Source: Mesorhizobium temperatum (GTDB lineage: Bacteria > Pseudomonadota > Alphaproteobacteria > Rhizobiales > Rhizobiaceae). From it: 64,000 nt of DNA. Below, piece after piece: positions 40,237 through 49,927 of this stretch. The notes under the pieces are model-generated. The model made no database searches and had not been told where the DNA came from. It was given only the letters and a program-made list of their open reading frames with translations. The position numbers and the translations under genes are program-made. The stretch is from NCBI RefSeq assembly GCF_002284575.1, contig NZ_NPKJ01000075.1:124001-188000 (forward strand), written 5' to 3'. Positions within the stretch are counted from its first letter, which is position 1; each line of letters opens with the position of its first letter.

Positions 40237-41802
40237 TCAGGCTCGGCTGACGTCGATGCCTGATCGGTTCGGCGGCTGGCGCACGTCGCGCACTATGCCC
40301 ATGGCAAGGGCGAGCAGCATGCCTAGAGCAAAGCCAGCGAAAGCTCCCAGGCCTGCCACCAGCGGGGTGCGGGGCGGCCACGAGCGCCCCTTTGGCGGCA
40401 CCGCAGTGGAAATCACCTGTACATTCGTGGTGTCGATCTGCTCGCGCTCTGTGATTTGGCGCGCGCGAGCCAGGAAGCTTTCATAGATCGTCCTCCTCGA
40501 GGCGGCATCGCGTTCAAGCTCACGCAGGGCGACCTGGGACTCGCTGTCGGTGAAAACATTGCTCTTCAGATCGTTCATCCTGGCGCTGAGGGAAGCCAAT
40601 GAGGCGTTGGCTTTATCCAGGTTGGCTTTTGCGGTGCCGACCGTGCGCGCGAACTCCGCCCTGAGTTGAGAACTGACGGTTTCGAATTCTGTCCTCAGCC
40701 TGACGATCGTCGGGTGGCGCGGACCAAAGGTCATGGACTGTGAATCGATTTGCTGCCGCAGGCCGTTTGCCTTGTCGCGCAGTGCTGCGAGCGCTGCCGA
40801 AACCGTGGGGTCAGGATTGGCTCCATTGACACCGGAAGCAACCAAGGCGTCGTAACTTGCCTGCGCAGCGATGACGCGCGATTGCGCCTGTCCAATTTCG
40901 CTATTGAGCTGCGTCATCGTCTGCGAACTGACAAGCTGGCCATTGCTGGAGGACAGGTTGTGGCTGCGCCTGTAGCTCTCGACCTTCTCTTCGGCCGCCT
41001 GCACGTCGCGCTTGAGTTGGCCGAGCCGGCCCTCAAGAGCAGCTGCGGCACGGCTGGCACCAGCAGCTTCGGCCTTGGCCAGTTCGTCCTGGAAAGCCTT
41101 GACTATGGCTTGCGAGATCAGGATCGCCTTGCCGGTGGTTTCTGCCGAAACCGAGAGGGTTGTGACGAACGAGGTTTCATCTGCAGCGACGCTGACCCGC
41201 TCCGCCAGGCTTTTCTGGGCGATAAGCTTCGGATCGGACTTGCCGCCACTCGCTGCAACGCCAGAGGTGGCGGCGCTCTGGTCCGGGTCGAAAAACTCCG
41301 GATCGTTGGCCAGACCGAGTTCGTCCACTACACGTGCGAGCACATTGCCCGAGGTCAAGATGCGCTGCTTGCTGCGCGCGTTGAGCAGTTGGCTATCGAC
41401 CTGGCCCGGTTGCGAGTAGAGATCGTTTTCCACAACCTGCAAATTGGCGGGATTGATGAGGATTTCCGTCGTAACGGTATAACGCTGTTTGCTCAGCAAC
41501 CCATAGGCGGCGCCGATGACGCCGCCGGCGACCGCCAGCATGCATGCCACGATGAGCCCGGCACGCAGCCAGACAAACAGGCGTCGAAAATCGAGCTCAA
41601 GGAAATCGCCGATCTTGTCGAGCGTCACCGTTGGGACAGGCTCGGGCGTGTGCGGAGTGACAGGGGCGGGGGTCCGTGCCATGACTGGGGCATCCTGTTG
41701 CAGCCTTGCCCTGCTGGCGCGCCGCGCATTGGCGATCCGCTCGAGTGCGCTGATACCGGGATCCGCTGCAGAGGGAGGGGTTGTGCCGGAAGCGGCGGAC
41801 AT
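40237..41802 (-). CDS. Polysaccharide chain-length determinant/export protein (Wzz/GumC-like)
   Basis: Inner-membrane polysaccharide co-polymerase of 521 residues. A membrane span near 83-105 (AGLIVACMLAVAGGVIGAAY) is followed by a Wzz domain (RYTVTTEILINP). A long periplasmic coiled-coil region, rich in Ala/Gln/Glu heptads, spans about 230-420. The second span is near 480-500 (GLGAFAGFALGMLLALAMGI), preceded by the Pro-rich AVPPKGRSWPPRTP typical of the family. No C-terminal tyrosine-kinase domain is present, so length control would need a separate kinase or none. It diverges from the polymerase-like gene at 41974. Confidence 0.9.
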   Translation of the reverse strand: MSAASGTTPPSAADPGISALERIANARRASRARLQQDAPVMARTPAPVTPHTPEPVPTVTLDKIGDFLELDFRRLFVWLRAGLIVACMLAVAGGVIGAAYGLLSKQRYTVTTEILINPANLQVVENDLYSQPGQVDSQLLNARSKQRILTSGNVLARVVDELGLANDPEFFDPDQSAATSGVAASGGKSDPKLIAQKSLAERVSVAADETSFVTTLSVSAETTGKAILISQAIVKAFQDELAKAEAAGASRAAAALEGRLGQLKRDVQAAEEKVESYRRSHNLSSSNGQLVSSQTMTQLNSEIGQAQSRVIAAQASYDALVASGVNGANPDPTVSAALAALRDKANGLRQQIDSQSMTFGPRHPTIVRLRTEFETVSSQLRAEFARTVGTAKANLDKANASLASLSARMNDLKSNVFTDSESQVALRELERDAASRRTIYESFLARARQITEREQIDTTNVQVISTAVPPKGRSWPPRTPLVAGLGAFAGFALGMLLALAMGIVRDVRQPPNRSGIDVSRA

Positions 41803-41973
41803 GGTGCTAACTCTGGTTATTCGCTTTGCGGGCCAGCACTACAGAAATATCGTTAACATCTCATTTTCCAAGTTGGCATATTTTCCCGGTTCACGCGCCG
41901 CGTTCGTTCGGCGGTCCCTTGAATGGATCTCGTTGGCCAGAATGCCGTTTGAATACCTCCGCCTGGATGGGCC

Positions 41974-43287
41974 ATGAGTTATCCTGCTGCCGCATCGGAA
42001 CGATTGTTGTCCAGCCAGGCGCGCCGCCAGAACGCGCTGTCGCTTCTGTTTTTCCTATGCGCCGCGTTCGCGTTCCTGCTCCGTTTCACGGTGTCACCGC
42101 AGATCATGAACATGGTCGTCGACTATACTGCCGATGGTGGCTCATTCTACGAGAAACTGCATCTTGGCACCTATGCTATCTTTCTGCTGCTTCCTTTCGT
42201 TCTTTTCAGCCGACCGTTTCTGCTGCAGGGCGACGAAATTGGAATATTCAAGGCTTTGCTGCTCTATTCCATGCTGATTTTCGCGCTGGTGCCGTATCTG
42301 TTCGTCACCGGCCGTGCGGGCTCCTCCGGGTTCATCATCGATACCTATCTGGTGGCGGGCGCCGCAGGCCTGTTGATGCTGGCCATGAACGCGGAAGTGC
42401 GGCGAGCGTTGGGCGACGTCGTGCTTGGAATGGTGATCCTCAGCGCCGTGATGGGCACGATCGAAGCGGTGACTCAACATCGATTTCTGCCTTACGGTCT
42501 CAACGAGCTGCAGTTCAGGCCAATCGGGCTATCGGCGCACCCGTTGGCACTAGGCGCGCTCTGCGCCACAGCCATCGGATTCGTGCCGCTGACGCGCTGG
42601 CGCATATGGGTGCGGGTGCTGGCGATCTTCGTTTTGCTCGTCGGTTGTGCTGCGTCAGGCGCTCGCGCCGCCCTGATGCTCGCTGCCGCAGAAACCCTCA
42701 TTGTGCTGATGTTCGTGCCTTGGCCGCGCCTGACTCTCAAACATCAGCGGCAGGCCAAGTCCGTCGTGCTGCTGTTCGCCCTGGCGGGCGGCGCAGTGCT
42801 GGTGGCCATACTGTTTTCGGGCGGGCTGCTGAACCGGTTCGGCAACACGATCTTTGACGAAAATTTCATGGCTCGGGTGACGATCTACCAGGTGTTCGGA
42901 CTTGTTAGCTGGAAAGACGTCCTGTTTGGCATGAACGTCGACGACCTCCTGGCGATCGTCAACGAGAAGCTGCATCTGCCCTACATCGAGAGCGCGCCGG
43001 TGGTCATCATCATGCTCTTCGGCTTGCCCATAGCCGTGCTCTTTATCGTGCTGGTATTCTGGTTCATTTTTCGGCTGCTGCGCGGGGCGCCGCTGCCGGC
43101 ATGGATCGGCACCATGACGTTCCTGCTTGCTGCGCTGTCGAACAACGCGCTCTCTTCGAAATCGCCGGAGATCACCATTATCGTGGTGTTGCTGCTTGCC
43201 TATAGAAACGAGCCGTTTCGAAGCCGGCCGAAGAGCATACTGTCGGCCGCGGCTGCATCCGAGCCGACACCGGATCGGCTTGGCTAG
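41974..43287 (+). CDS. O-antigen ligase/polysaccharide polymerase-like membrane protein
   Basis: Multi-spanning membrane protein of 437 residues with about 10-12 hydrophobic segments and a larger extracytoplasmic loop near 300-335. It has the general layout of the Wzy_C/O-antigen ligase superfamily (RPIGLSAHPLALGAL, then GARAALMLAAAET). Conserved motifs are few in this group, so the assignment rests on topology and context. Between a Wzz-like gene and nucleotide-sugar genes it is the best candidate for the repeat-unit polymerase of the locus. ATG 41974 follows a weak GGATGG site. Confidence 0.72.
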   Translation: MSYPAAASERLLSSQARRQNALSLLFFLCAAFAFLLRFTVSPQIMNMVVDYTADGGSFYEKLHLGTYAIFLLLPFVLFSRPFLLQGDEIGIFKALLLYSMLIFALVPYLFVTGRAGSSGFIIDTYLVAGAAGLLMLAMNAEVRRALGDVVLGMVILSAVMGTIEAVTQHRFLPYGLNELQFRPIGLSAHPLALGALCATAIGFVPLTRWRIWVRVLAIFVLLVGCAASGARAALMLAAAETLIVLMFVPWPRLTLKHQRQAKSVVLLFALAGGAVLVAILFSGGLLNRFGNTIFDENFMARVTIYQVFGLVSWKDVLFGMNVDDLLAIVNEKLHLPYIESAPVVIIMLFGLPIAVLFIVLVFWFIFRLLRGAPLPAWIGTMTFLLAALSNNALSSKSPEITIIVVLLLAYRNEPFRSRPKSILSAAAASEPTPDRLG

Positions 43288-43305
43288 CGCACGCTCCAAG
43301 ACGCG

Positions 43306-44748
43306 TCAGCCGGCGCTATCCATAACCTCGAGATTGCCTGTGCGGTTAAGCGTGTGAATGCCCGTGCGGGCCCATGCTGGCCCCGGGCCGATCGGGCGGG
43401 GCGGCGCAAAACGGACATCGAATTCGTCAAGCCGATCCAGCCGCATCAACCCCAGACCGCCGCCATAGGCTCTCGACCCGTTTTGCACCGGCAGAACCAG
43501 GGTGTCACCCTGGCGAATAAAGGCGCCGCCGGGCCGAGCGGCCGAGTGATCGACGGCGATCGGATTGAGCGCATGCGCAACCCATGGTCCGCGCAGCGAG
43601 GGTGAGGAATAGACCGTCATCGTATCCGACGCGCTGCCATAACCGAACCGCTCCGTCCCCACCAGCCAAAAGCGCCCATCCGATTCGAGCAGCGTGGCGT
43701 CATTGAAATCCTTGTCCGTCATCAGCACGGTGTCGCGTACCCAGCGATCTGGAAACTGCGCGGCGCGGTAGAGCACAAGCTCGCGCGCCGCCCCGCTTTC
43801 AGGAATCATGAAAATCTCGCCGGCGTGGGCAAACACCTGCGGATATGACAGGTGGTGCGCTTCCTCCAGCACCACCCTCGGCACGCCGAAGGTGCCATCG
43901 TCGCCCAGTTCGGCGACAGAAATCATGCCGCGACCGGTAGCGTAGGGAAATTCCTCGACAAACAGATAGTGGCGGCCATCGCGCTCGATGACGAATGGAT
44001 CGGCGTAGAATCGCTGGCCATCGTCCGCGAGGACGGTGAACGGCTTACCGTCGAGTCGCCCGGTTTCGGCGACACCTGGCCCGTCGATCAGCCGATAGGC
44101 AACCTGCCAATAGAAGGGACGCCGTCCACGTCTGAGTTTTTGCACGGCGCGATCGACCAACCCCTTGCAGAAAAAGGGCAGATAGTGCCGGACAAAGCCG
44201 CCGTGCCTCAGGATCGGCGCCGGACCATCGGCAATCGGCACAAGTTCGCCCGCGGAAAAACGGGCGACGCTTTGCGCAACCAGCGAGATGGCCCCGGCGA
44301 GCAGGTCGTTGCAGCTGCGAGACAGCCAGAGCCGATCGCTGAGCATCGGTCGCCCCCGAGCGACTGTGACGCCATCGAGGCGAACGGCAAGTTCGGGCAA
44401 TCGCCCGCCCACCAGCATCTCGGCCACACCGGCGGGGAAGGTGCTGTGGCCGCAAAATTCGAGCGTTAGAACCGGCGTGCCACGTCGTGCGGCAGTGCCG
44501 GTGAGATCGATTACGAGGTCGGCTGGACCAGAACCGCCAGACGGCAACGACTCGGAGCGGCTTGCCAATGAGGGACCGAAGCGCCGGCTCTCGATCGCCA
44601 GCACAATATCCAGGCCGCGTGCGAGCGGCGCAGGCGTTGCCGCGCGGCTGCTCGAAACCACGTGACCAGCTGCGTTCAACCGCACCAGAAGCTCATTTTC
44701 CCAGCGCCGAGATCCGGCGATGTGGCCGATGATTAAAATATTAGTCAA
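43306..44748 (-). CDS. Two-part protein with five-bladed beta-propeller (GIPC-transferase-N-like)
   Basis: 480-residue cytoplasmic-looking protein. The first 180 residues begin with MTNILIIGHIAGSRRWENEL and include DLVIDLTGTAA and FCGHSTFPAGVAEMLVGG, recalling a formyltransferase-like or nucleoside-diphosphate-sugar fold. From about 200 on, repeated F-Y-A-D-P-F-V and D-G-R-H-Y-L-F-V-E-E elements, then FNDATLLESDGRFWLVG and RPGGAFI, match the propeller seen in GH43-like proteins and the N-terminal region of glucosamine inositolphosphorylceramide transferase. Such proteins occur in capsule/EPS loci and probably modify or transfer sugars. The exact reaction is unknown. Confidence 0.65.
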   Translation of the reverse strand: MTNILIIGHIAGSRRWENELLVRLNAAGHVVSSSRAATPAPLARGLDIVLAIESRRFGPSLASRSESLPSGGSGPADLVIDLTGTAARRGTPVLTLEFCGHSTFPAGVAEMLVGGRLPELAVRLDGVTVARGRPMLSDRLWLSRSCNDLLAGAISLVAQSVARFSAGELVPIADGPAPILRHGGFVRHYLPFFCKGLVDRAVQKLRRGRRPFYWQVAYRLIDGPGVAETGRLDGKPFTVLADDGQRFYADPFVIERDGRHYLFVEEFPYATGRGMISVAELGDDGTFGVPRVVLEEAHHLSYPQVFAHAGEIFMIPESGAARELVLYRAAQFPDRWVRDTVLMTDKDFNDATLLESDGRFWLVGTERFGYGSASDTMTVYSSPSLRGPWVAHALNPIAVDHSAARPGGAFIRQGDTLVLPVQNGSRAYGGGLGLMRLDRLDEFDVRFAPPRPIGPGPAWARTGIHTLNRTGNLEVMDSAG

Positions 44749-44949
44749 TCGAATATATTCTTTTTCAAGACTACTCTGCCAGGATACCTATCGGTCTAGT
44801 CTTTCATAAGAGTTACCTCAGGAGATCGTGGGCTTGGCTGTTAATCATATATTAAGATTTAAGGTCACGAAGGCGGCTTCTGCCGCTATTAGAGCTCTTG
44901 TGGCGAATAATCAGCAGGTCGCGACGCCTTCTGGCGACCAGGATCAGCA

Positions 44950-46104
44950 ATGAACGTCCTTTCACATCCGAAACTGCCATCCAGGCAAAAATTGCTGATC
45001 GTGTTCGGCACGAGGCCGGAGGCGCTCAAATGCTTTCCGGTGGTGCGTGCCGCGCTTGCCCATCCGGGTTTTATTACCGAGACATGCATCACCGGCCAGC
45101 ATCGCGAGATGGTCGACCAGGTCATTGAACTGACCGGCCTGCCGGTGCATCACGACCTCAACATCATGCAACCCGGTCAGACATTGTTCGACGTGACCTC
45201 GCGCGTGCTGCTGGGCATGGCCGAAGTGCTGGAGAAGGCGAAGCCCGATATCGTCCTCGTGCAAGGCGACACGACCACGGCGATGACTGCGGCTCTCGCT
45301 GCCTTCTACAAGCGCATCCCGGTCGCCCATATCGAGGCAGGATTACGCAGCCACGACATCAACTCTCCCTTTCCGGAGGAACTGAACCGCAAGATTGCCG
45401 GCGACATCGCGACCTGGCATTTCGCGCCGACCATCCAGGCGCGCGACAATCTCATCGCCGAAGGAAAGGCTGCGAGCACCATCTTCGTGACCGGCAACAC
45501 GGTGATAGACACGCTGTTGCATTTTTCCGGCGCGATCGACGCCGACAAGCTGATGAGCGCAAAACTCGCCGCCCGCTTCCCGTTCCTCGATCCCGCCAAG
45601 AAAATGATCCTCGTCACCGGGCATCGTCGTGAGAATTTCGACGGCGGCATCCATCGTATCTGTACGGCGCTGAAGGGGCTGGCAATGCGCGAGGACGTGC
45701 AGATCGTCTATCCGGTCCATCCCAACCCCAATGTGCGCTCGGTGGTCAACGCAGAACTGGGCGGCGTGCCGAACATCCATCTCGTCGACCCGCAGGACTA
45801 TCTGCCGTTCCTGTTCCTGCAGAAGCAGAGCTATCTGGTGCTGACCGATAGCGGCGGCGTGCAGGAAGAAGCGCCTTCGCTCGGCAAGCCGGTGCTGGTG
45901 ATGCGCGAGAATACCGAGCGGCCCGAGGGGATCGCGGCGGGTACCGCCCGTCTCGTCGGCACCGATATCCAAAAAATCCTGTTGAATGCCAACAGCCTGC
46001 TCGACGATCAGGCCGCCTATCGCGGCATGGCGGAACGACACAACCCGTATGGCGATGGCCGGGCCGGTAACCGGATCGTTGAGGAACTGCTGCATCATGG
46101 CTGA
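44950..46104 (+). CDS. wecB: UDP-N-acetylglucosamine 2-epimerase (non-hydrolysing)
   Basis: Cytoplasmic epimerase of 384 residues producing UDP-ManNAc from UDP-GlcNAc. FGTRPEALKCFPVV near residues 19-32, VQGDTTTAMTAALAAFY near 99-115, HIEAGLRS near 123, PEELNRK near 139, VTGHRRENFD near 218 and TDSGGVQEEAPSLGKPVLVM near 299-318 are the family motifs in order. It overlaps wecC by 8 bases. Together they make UDP-ManNAcA, the donor for the TagA-like transferase that follows. Confidence 0.95.
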   Translation: MNVLSHPKLPSRQKLLIVFGTRPEALKCFPVVRAALAHPGFITETCITGQHREMVDQVIELTGLPVHHDLNIMQPGQTLFDVTSRVLLGMAEVLEKAKPDIVLVQGDTTTAMTAALAAFYKRIPVAHIEAGLRSHDINSPFPEELNRKIAGDIATWHFAPTIQARDNLIAEGKAASTIFVTGNTVIDTLLHFSGAIDADKLMSAKLAARFPFLDPAKKMILVTGHRRENFDGGIHRICTALKGLAMREDVQIVYPVHPNPNVRSVVNAELGGVPNIHLVDPQDYLPFLFLQKQSYLVLTDSGGVQEEAPSLGKPVLVMRENTERPEGIAAGTARLVGTDIQKILLNANSLLDDQAAYRGMAERHNPYGDGRAGNRIVEELLHHG

Positions 46105-47434
46105 GATCAAGACCGTTTCCGTTATCGGCATGGGCTATATCGGCCTGCCGACCTGTGCCATCTTCGCCAGTCGCGGGCTCGACGTCATTGGCGTCGACGT
46201 CAACGAAGCTGTGGTCGAGAAGGTCAATCGCGGCGAAATCCACATCGTCGAGCCGGACCTCGATGGTTTGATCCAGAAGGTTGTAGCCAACGGCAAGCTT
46301 AGGGCTTTCAGTACGCCGCAGCCGGCGGACGCCTTTATCATCGCAGTGCCGACCCCGATGACCGAGGACCACAAGCCTGACGTGAGCTACGTGCTCGCGG
46401 CGGCACGAAGCATCGCCTCGGTGCTGAAGCGGGGAGACCTTGTGGTGCTGGAATCGACATCGCCGGTCGGCACGACGCGCATCATGACGGGACTGCTTGC
46501 CGAGTTGCGGCCCGATCTCAAATTTCCTGTCGTGCATGGCGAACAGGCCGATGTGCTGGTCGCCTATTCGCCCGAGCGCGTGTTGCCGGGAAAGGTCCTT
46601 ACCGAACTGATCAACAACGATCGCTCGATCGGCGGACTGTCGCGCAAGTCGTCTGAACGCACCGCGGCACTCTATTCAACCTTTGTTGCCGGCGACCTGT
46701 TCACGACCCAGGCCGAAAGCGCGGAACTGGTGAAGCTGACCGAGAACGCGTTCCGCGACGTCAATATCGCCTTTGCCAATGAGCTTGCGGCAGTGTGCCA
46801 GGATCTGTCGCTCAACGTCTGGGAGGTGATCGATCTGGCTAACCGGCATCCCCGCGTGAACATCCTGCAGCCGAGCCCGGGCGTAGGCGGCCACTGCATT
46901 GCGGTCGATCCGTATTTTATTATCGACGCCGCGCCTAACAGCACGCGGCTGATGGCTTCGGCACGCCGGATCAATTCCGAGCGTCCGTTGTCGGTGGTCA
47001 GGGATATACAAGCCTTGCTCGATCCTTCCCGCAAGCAGACGATCGCTTGCCTTGGCCTCAGCTTCAAACCCAATATCGACGATATGCGCGAGAGCCCGGC
47101 TGTCGAGGTGGTGAAGCTTTTGTCCAATATTCCTAACCTGAAGATCATTGCGGCTGAACCCAACGCATACAGGCTGCCGCATGAGCTCGAGGGCAAAGGC
47201 ATCGTCTTCACCGATGCGCTTTCCGCCATCGACCAGTGCGATATCGTCGTTCTGCTGGTCGACCATCGGCAGTTTAATCTGGTCGATCCCGAAGCGCTCA
47301 AGGACAAGAAGCTCATCGACACAAGGGGTTTGTGGACCTGGCGCAAGGCACGCAAGCCCGACGCCCGCATCGAAGGCAAGAAATCAGCGATCGAACACCT
47401 GGCGCTTCCTGCAAGTGCAGAGGAGGCCGCATGA
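46097..47434 (+). CDS. wecC: UDP-N-acetyl-D-mannosamine dehydrogenase
   Basis: NAD-dependent UDP-sugar 6-dehydrogenase, 445 residues, oxidising UDP-ManNAc to UDP-ManNAcA. The Rossmann motif is VIGMGYIGLPTCAIFASRG near residues 9-27. ESTSPVGTT is near 119-127, the Lys-containing ELVKLTENAFRDVNIAFANE near 212-231, and the catalytic Cys is in GVGGHCIAVDPYFI near 263-276. The long C-terminal domain has FKPNIDDMRESPA near 330. Start ATG 46097 overlaps the wecB stop, and the stop overlaps the next gene (ATGA). WecC is the most likely member of the family given adjacent wecB. Confidence 0.93.
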   Translation: MAEIKTVSVIGMGYIGLPTCAIFASRGLDVIGVDVNEAVVEKVNRGEIHIVEPDLDGLIQKVVANGKLRAFSTPQPADAFIIAVPTPMTEDHKPDVSYVLAAARSIASVLKRGDLVVLESTSPVGTTRIMTGLLAELRPDLKFPVVHGEQADVLVAYSPERVLPGKVLTELINNDRSIGGLSRKSSERTAALYSTFVAGDLFTTQAESAELVKLTENAFRDVNIAFANELAAVCQDLSLNVWEVIDLANRHPRVNILQPSPGVGGHCIAVDPYFIIDAAPNSTRLMASARRINSERPLSVVRDIQALLDPSRKQTIACLGLSFKPNIDDMRESPAVEVVKLLSNIPNLKIIAAEPNAYRLPHELEGKGIVFTDALSAIDQCDIVVLLVDHRQFNLVDPEALKDKKLIDTRGLWTWRKARKPDARIEGKKSAIEHLALPASAEEAA

Positions 47435-48234
47435 ACGCGCACGACCCAGCATGGGCGCAGCATCGCCTGTTGGCGTCACGGCGCCGGGAATTCCTTGGCG
47501 CGCCGATCCATGCACTGACCATGGCCGAGACGCTGGCCGTCGCCGATGAGGCGATGACCCTGCGGCGGCCGCTGCATCATGTGGTCGTGAATGTCGCCAA
47601 GCTTGTGAACATGCGCAACAATACCGAGCTGCGGGAAGATGTTGCGACGGCGGATGTGATTAACGTCGACGGCATCGGCGTGCTTTGGGGCGCGCGTCTT
47701 TGCGGCGTCGCACTGCCTGAGCGGGTGGCCGGCGTCGACATCATGATCAATCTGCTGAGCCTCTGCGCGAATCGTGGCTTCAGGCCCTTCCTCCTGGGCG
47801 CCGAACAATCCGTGCTCGATGCCGTTAAAATGCGACTTGCCAGGGATCATCCGGGTCTCGTCGTCGCTGGCATGCGCAATGGCTATTTCAAGCCGGAAGA
47901 CGAGGCCGGCATCGTCGAGGCGATCAACGCCTCGGGCGCCGACTGCCTGTTGGTGGCGATGCCGACGCCGCGCAAGGAGCGCTTTCTCAAGCGCTATCGT
48001 GACGAACTCACCCCGAGTTTCGTCATGGGCGTGGGCGGCAGTTTCGATGTCTATGGCGGCAAGGTTGCCCGGGCGCCGAAACTGATTCAAGCGGCCGGTC
48101 TGGAGTGGTTGTTTCGCGTGGCACAGGAGCCGCGACGCTTGTGGCGTCGCTACTATGACACCAACACCGCCTACGCAGCGCTGCTGTGCCGGGAGCTATG
48201 GGGCCGTCGGGGGCGCCGAAAGGTCGATCTATAA
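47431..48234 (+). CDS. WecG/TagA/CpsF-family glycosyltransferase
   Basis: Family GT26 transferase, 267 residues. It is expected to add ManNAcA (or ManNAc) to a lipid-linked GlcNAc at the cytoplasmic membrane face. ADVINVDGIGVLWGARLCG near residues 75-93 holds the catalytic Asp. RPFLLGAEQSVLDA is near 121, NGYFKPEDEAGIVEAINASG near 151, VAMPTPRKERFL near 176 and MGVGGSFDVYGGKVARAP near 198. The C-terminal WLFRVAQEPRRLWRRYY is basic and amphipathic, suited to membrane attachment. The adjacent wecB and wecC supply its donor. No WecA-like initiating enzyme lies in the window. Confidence 0.9.
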   Translation: MNAHDPAWAQHRLLASRRREFLGAPIHALTMAETLAVADEAMTLRRPLHHVVVNVAKLVNMRNNTELREDVATADVINVDGIGVLWGARLCGVALPERVAGVDIMINLLSLCANRGFRPFLLGAEQSVLDAVKMRLARDHPGLVVAGMRNGYFKPEDEAGIVEAINASGADCLLVAMPTPRKERFLKRYRDELTPSFVMGVGGSFDVYGGKVARAPKLIQAAGLEWLFRVAQEPRRLWRRYYDTNTAYAALLCRELWGRRGRRKVDL

Positions 48235-48337
48235 GGAGCGATTAACAGGGCGCCCGGCCTGGGGCTACAGCATCGGTCCGAAGTCGGAACCGCTTTCCAG
48301 GACTACGGCACGGCAAATTCAAAATGCCATCGCGGGT

Positions 48338-49777
48338 CTATGCGAGCCGCAGCCGCGCCCTCAGCTTTGCTACGAATTGTATCGCGGCGGCAGGGTAGAA
48401 CAGCCAGGTCAGCCCGAAGAAAACCACTGCGCCAGCGGTGCCGCCGGCGACGAGCGAGAAGATGGCCGACATATCGCCGAATAGAGCGCTGGCAAGGCTG
48501 GCGGCCAGCCCCGTGCTGAGCGAGATGACGACCGAAACGCCGATGTCGCGCCATGGCACCGGCACCGGCGTGAGCCGTTCGCTGATGATGATGCAGGCTA
48601 AAAGGCCTGCCAGCGATCCGCCCGCCAGCGCCAACGCAGCGCCGACCTCCGCCATCGGAGGGATCAACAGCACGGACAGTGCGATTGTCGCCACCGAGCC
48701 GAAGGAATTGGCGATGATCAGCAGCCACGGACGCTTGTGCGCATGCACCACGGTGCCATAGACGAAGCTCGCCAGGTTGGCACACAGCACGCTGAAGGCG
48801 ATGATCGGAAAGAGCAGGCCGAAACGGCCGTGATATTCGGCGGGCAGCAGGAGCTGAGTGATATCGCTGCTGAGTGCGACCAGCATCGCTGCGACCGGCA
48901 GGCAGAGGCGCATCATCAGGGCCATCAATTGCGACAGCAGCCGGCCCGATGCCGCAGGCCCGTCGTCGTCGAACCGGCTGACCACCTCGGGAAAGGCGCC
49001 CATGTTGATGGAGTTGGCGACCATATCGATGGGCTGGCGGGCCAGCGCATAGGCTGCGGCGAAGATCGCCACTGCGCCGGCATCGTAATAGATCTTGAGG
49101 AACACACGCTCGGCGCTGTGCAGGCCGAAGCCTACCAGCGCCATGATGACCAGGGGCACACCGAGGACGAAGAACTCCTTTTGGGTGAAGCGTGGCGGAC
49201 CGGCAATGACGCGTCGGGATGCCATTAGGCCCGCCACGATACCGGCGATTAAAACGCCGAGGCTCGAGCCGAGCGATACCGTCAGAAAGGAGTCTTGAAA
49301 CATGACGATGGCGCCGATCGGCAGCGCGAGTTGCAGCACGGCGCGCAGGAACTCGAGCATCGAATAGACCGAATGACGCTGCTGCATCTGCAGCACCGTC
49401 AGCGCGAAGCGGCCGATGGAGCCGGCGATCAGGTAGCTGCAGACGGCGATCGCGAACTCGACCCAGCGCTCCGGCACGATCACTGCGGAGGCAGCCACGG
49501 ATATAATCAGCGCCAGTGCGGTGCTGGCAAGCAACACCCGCCCGGCCAGCATCAGGCTGCCGCGGCTGACGTCGCCTTTGCCGCCAAGCCTGAGCAAAGC
49601 GATGCGCAGCCAGTTGGTGACGGCAATGTCGGTCATTTCGCCGACGGTCACCACCAGGGTCAGCAGGCCATACTCGGTCTGATCGATCAACCGGGTCACG
49701 ATGACCAGCAGGAGCAGCGCGGAAATCCGCGTCAGCAGGATCGCCGGGGCATAGATGAGCGTGGAACGCAGCAGCAA
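48338..49777 (-). CDS. Polysaccharide flippase (Wzx-like)
   Basis: Membrane protein of the MOP/MATE-like polysaccharide exporter superfamily, 479 residues with 12-14 hydrophobic segments. The N-terminal stretch LLRSTLIYAPAILLTRISAL then EYGLLTLVVTVGEM is typical of Wzx proteins. It probably turns the lipid-linked repeat unit to the periplasmic side before polymerisation. The start is TTG 49777, with GGGGA seven bases before it; no suitable ATG occurs upstream in frame. It diverges from the GT4 gene at 49928. Confidence 0.85.
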   Translation of the reverse strand: MLLRSTLIYAPAILLTRISALLLLVIVTRLIDQTEYGLLTLVVTVGEMTDIAVTNWLRIALLRLGGKGDVSRGSLMLAGRVLLASTALALIISVAASAVIVPERWVEFAIAVCSYLIAGSIGRFALTVLQMQQRHSVYSMLEFLRAVLQLALPIGAIVMFQDSFLTVSLGSSLGVLIAGIVAGLMASRRVIAGPPRFTQKEFFVLGVPLVIMALVGFGLHSAERVFLKIYYDAGAVAIFAAAYALARQPIDMVANSINMGAFPEVVSRFDDDGPAASGRLLSQLMALMMRLCLPVAAMLVALSSDITQLLLPAEYHGRFGLLFPIIAFSVLCANLASFVYGTVVHAHKRPWLLIIANSFGSVATIALSVLLIPPMAEVGAALALAGGSLAGLLACIIISERLTPVPVPWRDIGVSVVISLSTGLAASLASALFGDMSAIFSLVAGGTAGAVVFFGLTWLFYPAAAIQFVAKLRARLRLA

Positions 49778-49927
49778 GAGGTTGTCCCCGGGAAATCCAC
49801 CTTCGATTAACCGTCGACCGGCGGAAAATCCAGCGCGATGACGGCAAAGGGTGAACAGATTCAGTTTGAAATAACGGATTCGTCGTAGACCTTATTTGAA
49901 TTTGCCTTGTCGTTCCGAAATGGGCTC

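Noticed and set aside
48303..49847. 514-codon minus-strand frame overlapping the flippase
   Set aside because: The alternative frame at 48338-49777 encodes the hydrophobic multi-span protein with Wzx features; the longer one is polar and Arg/Asp rich.
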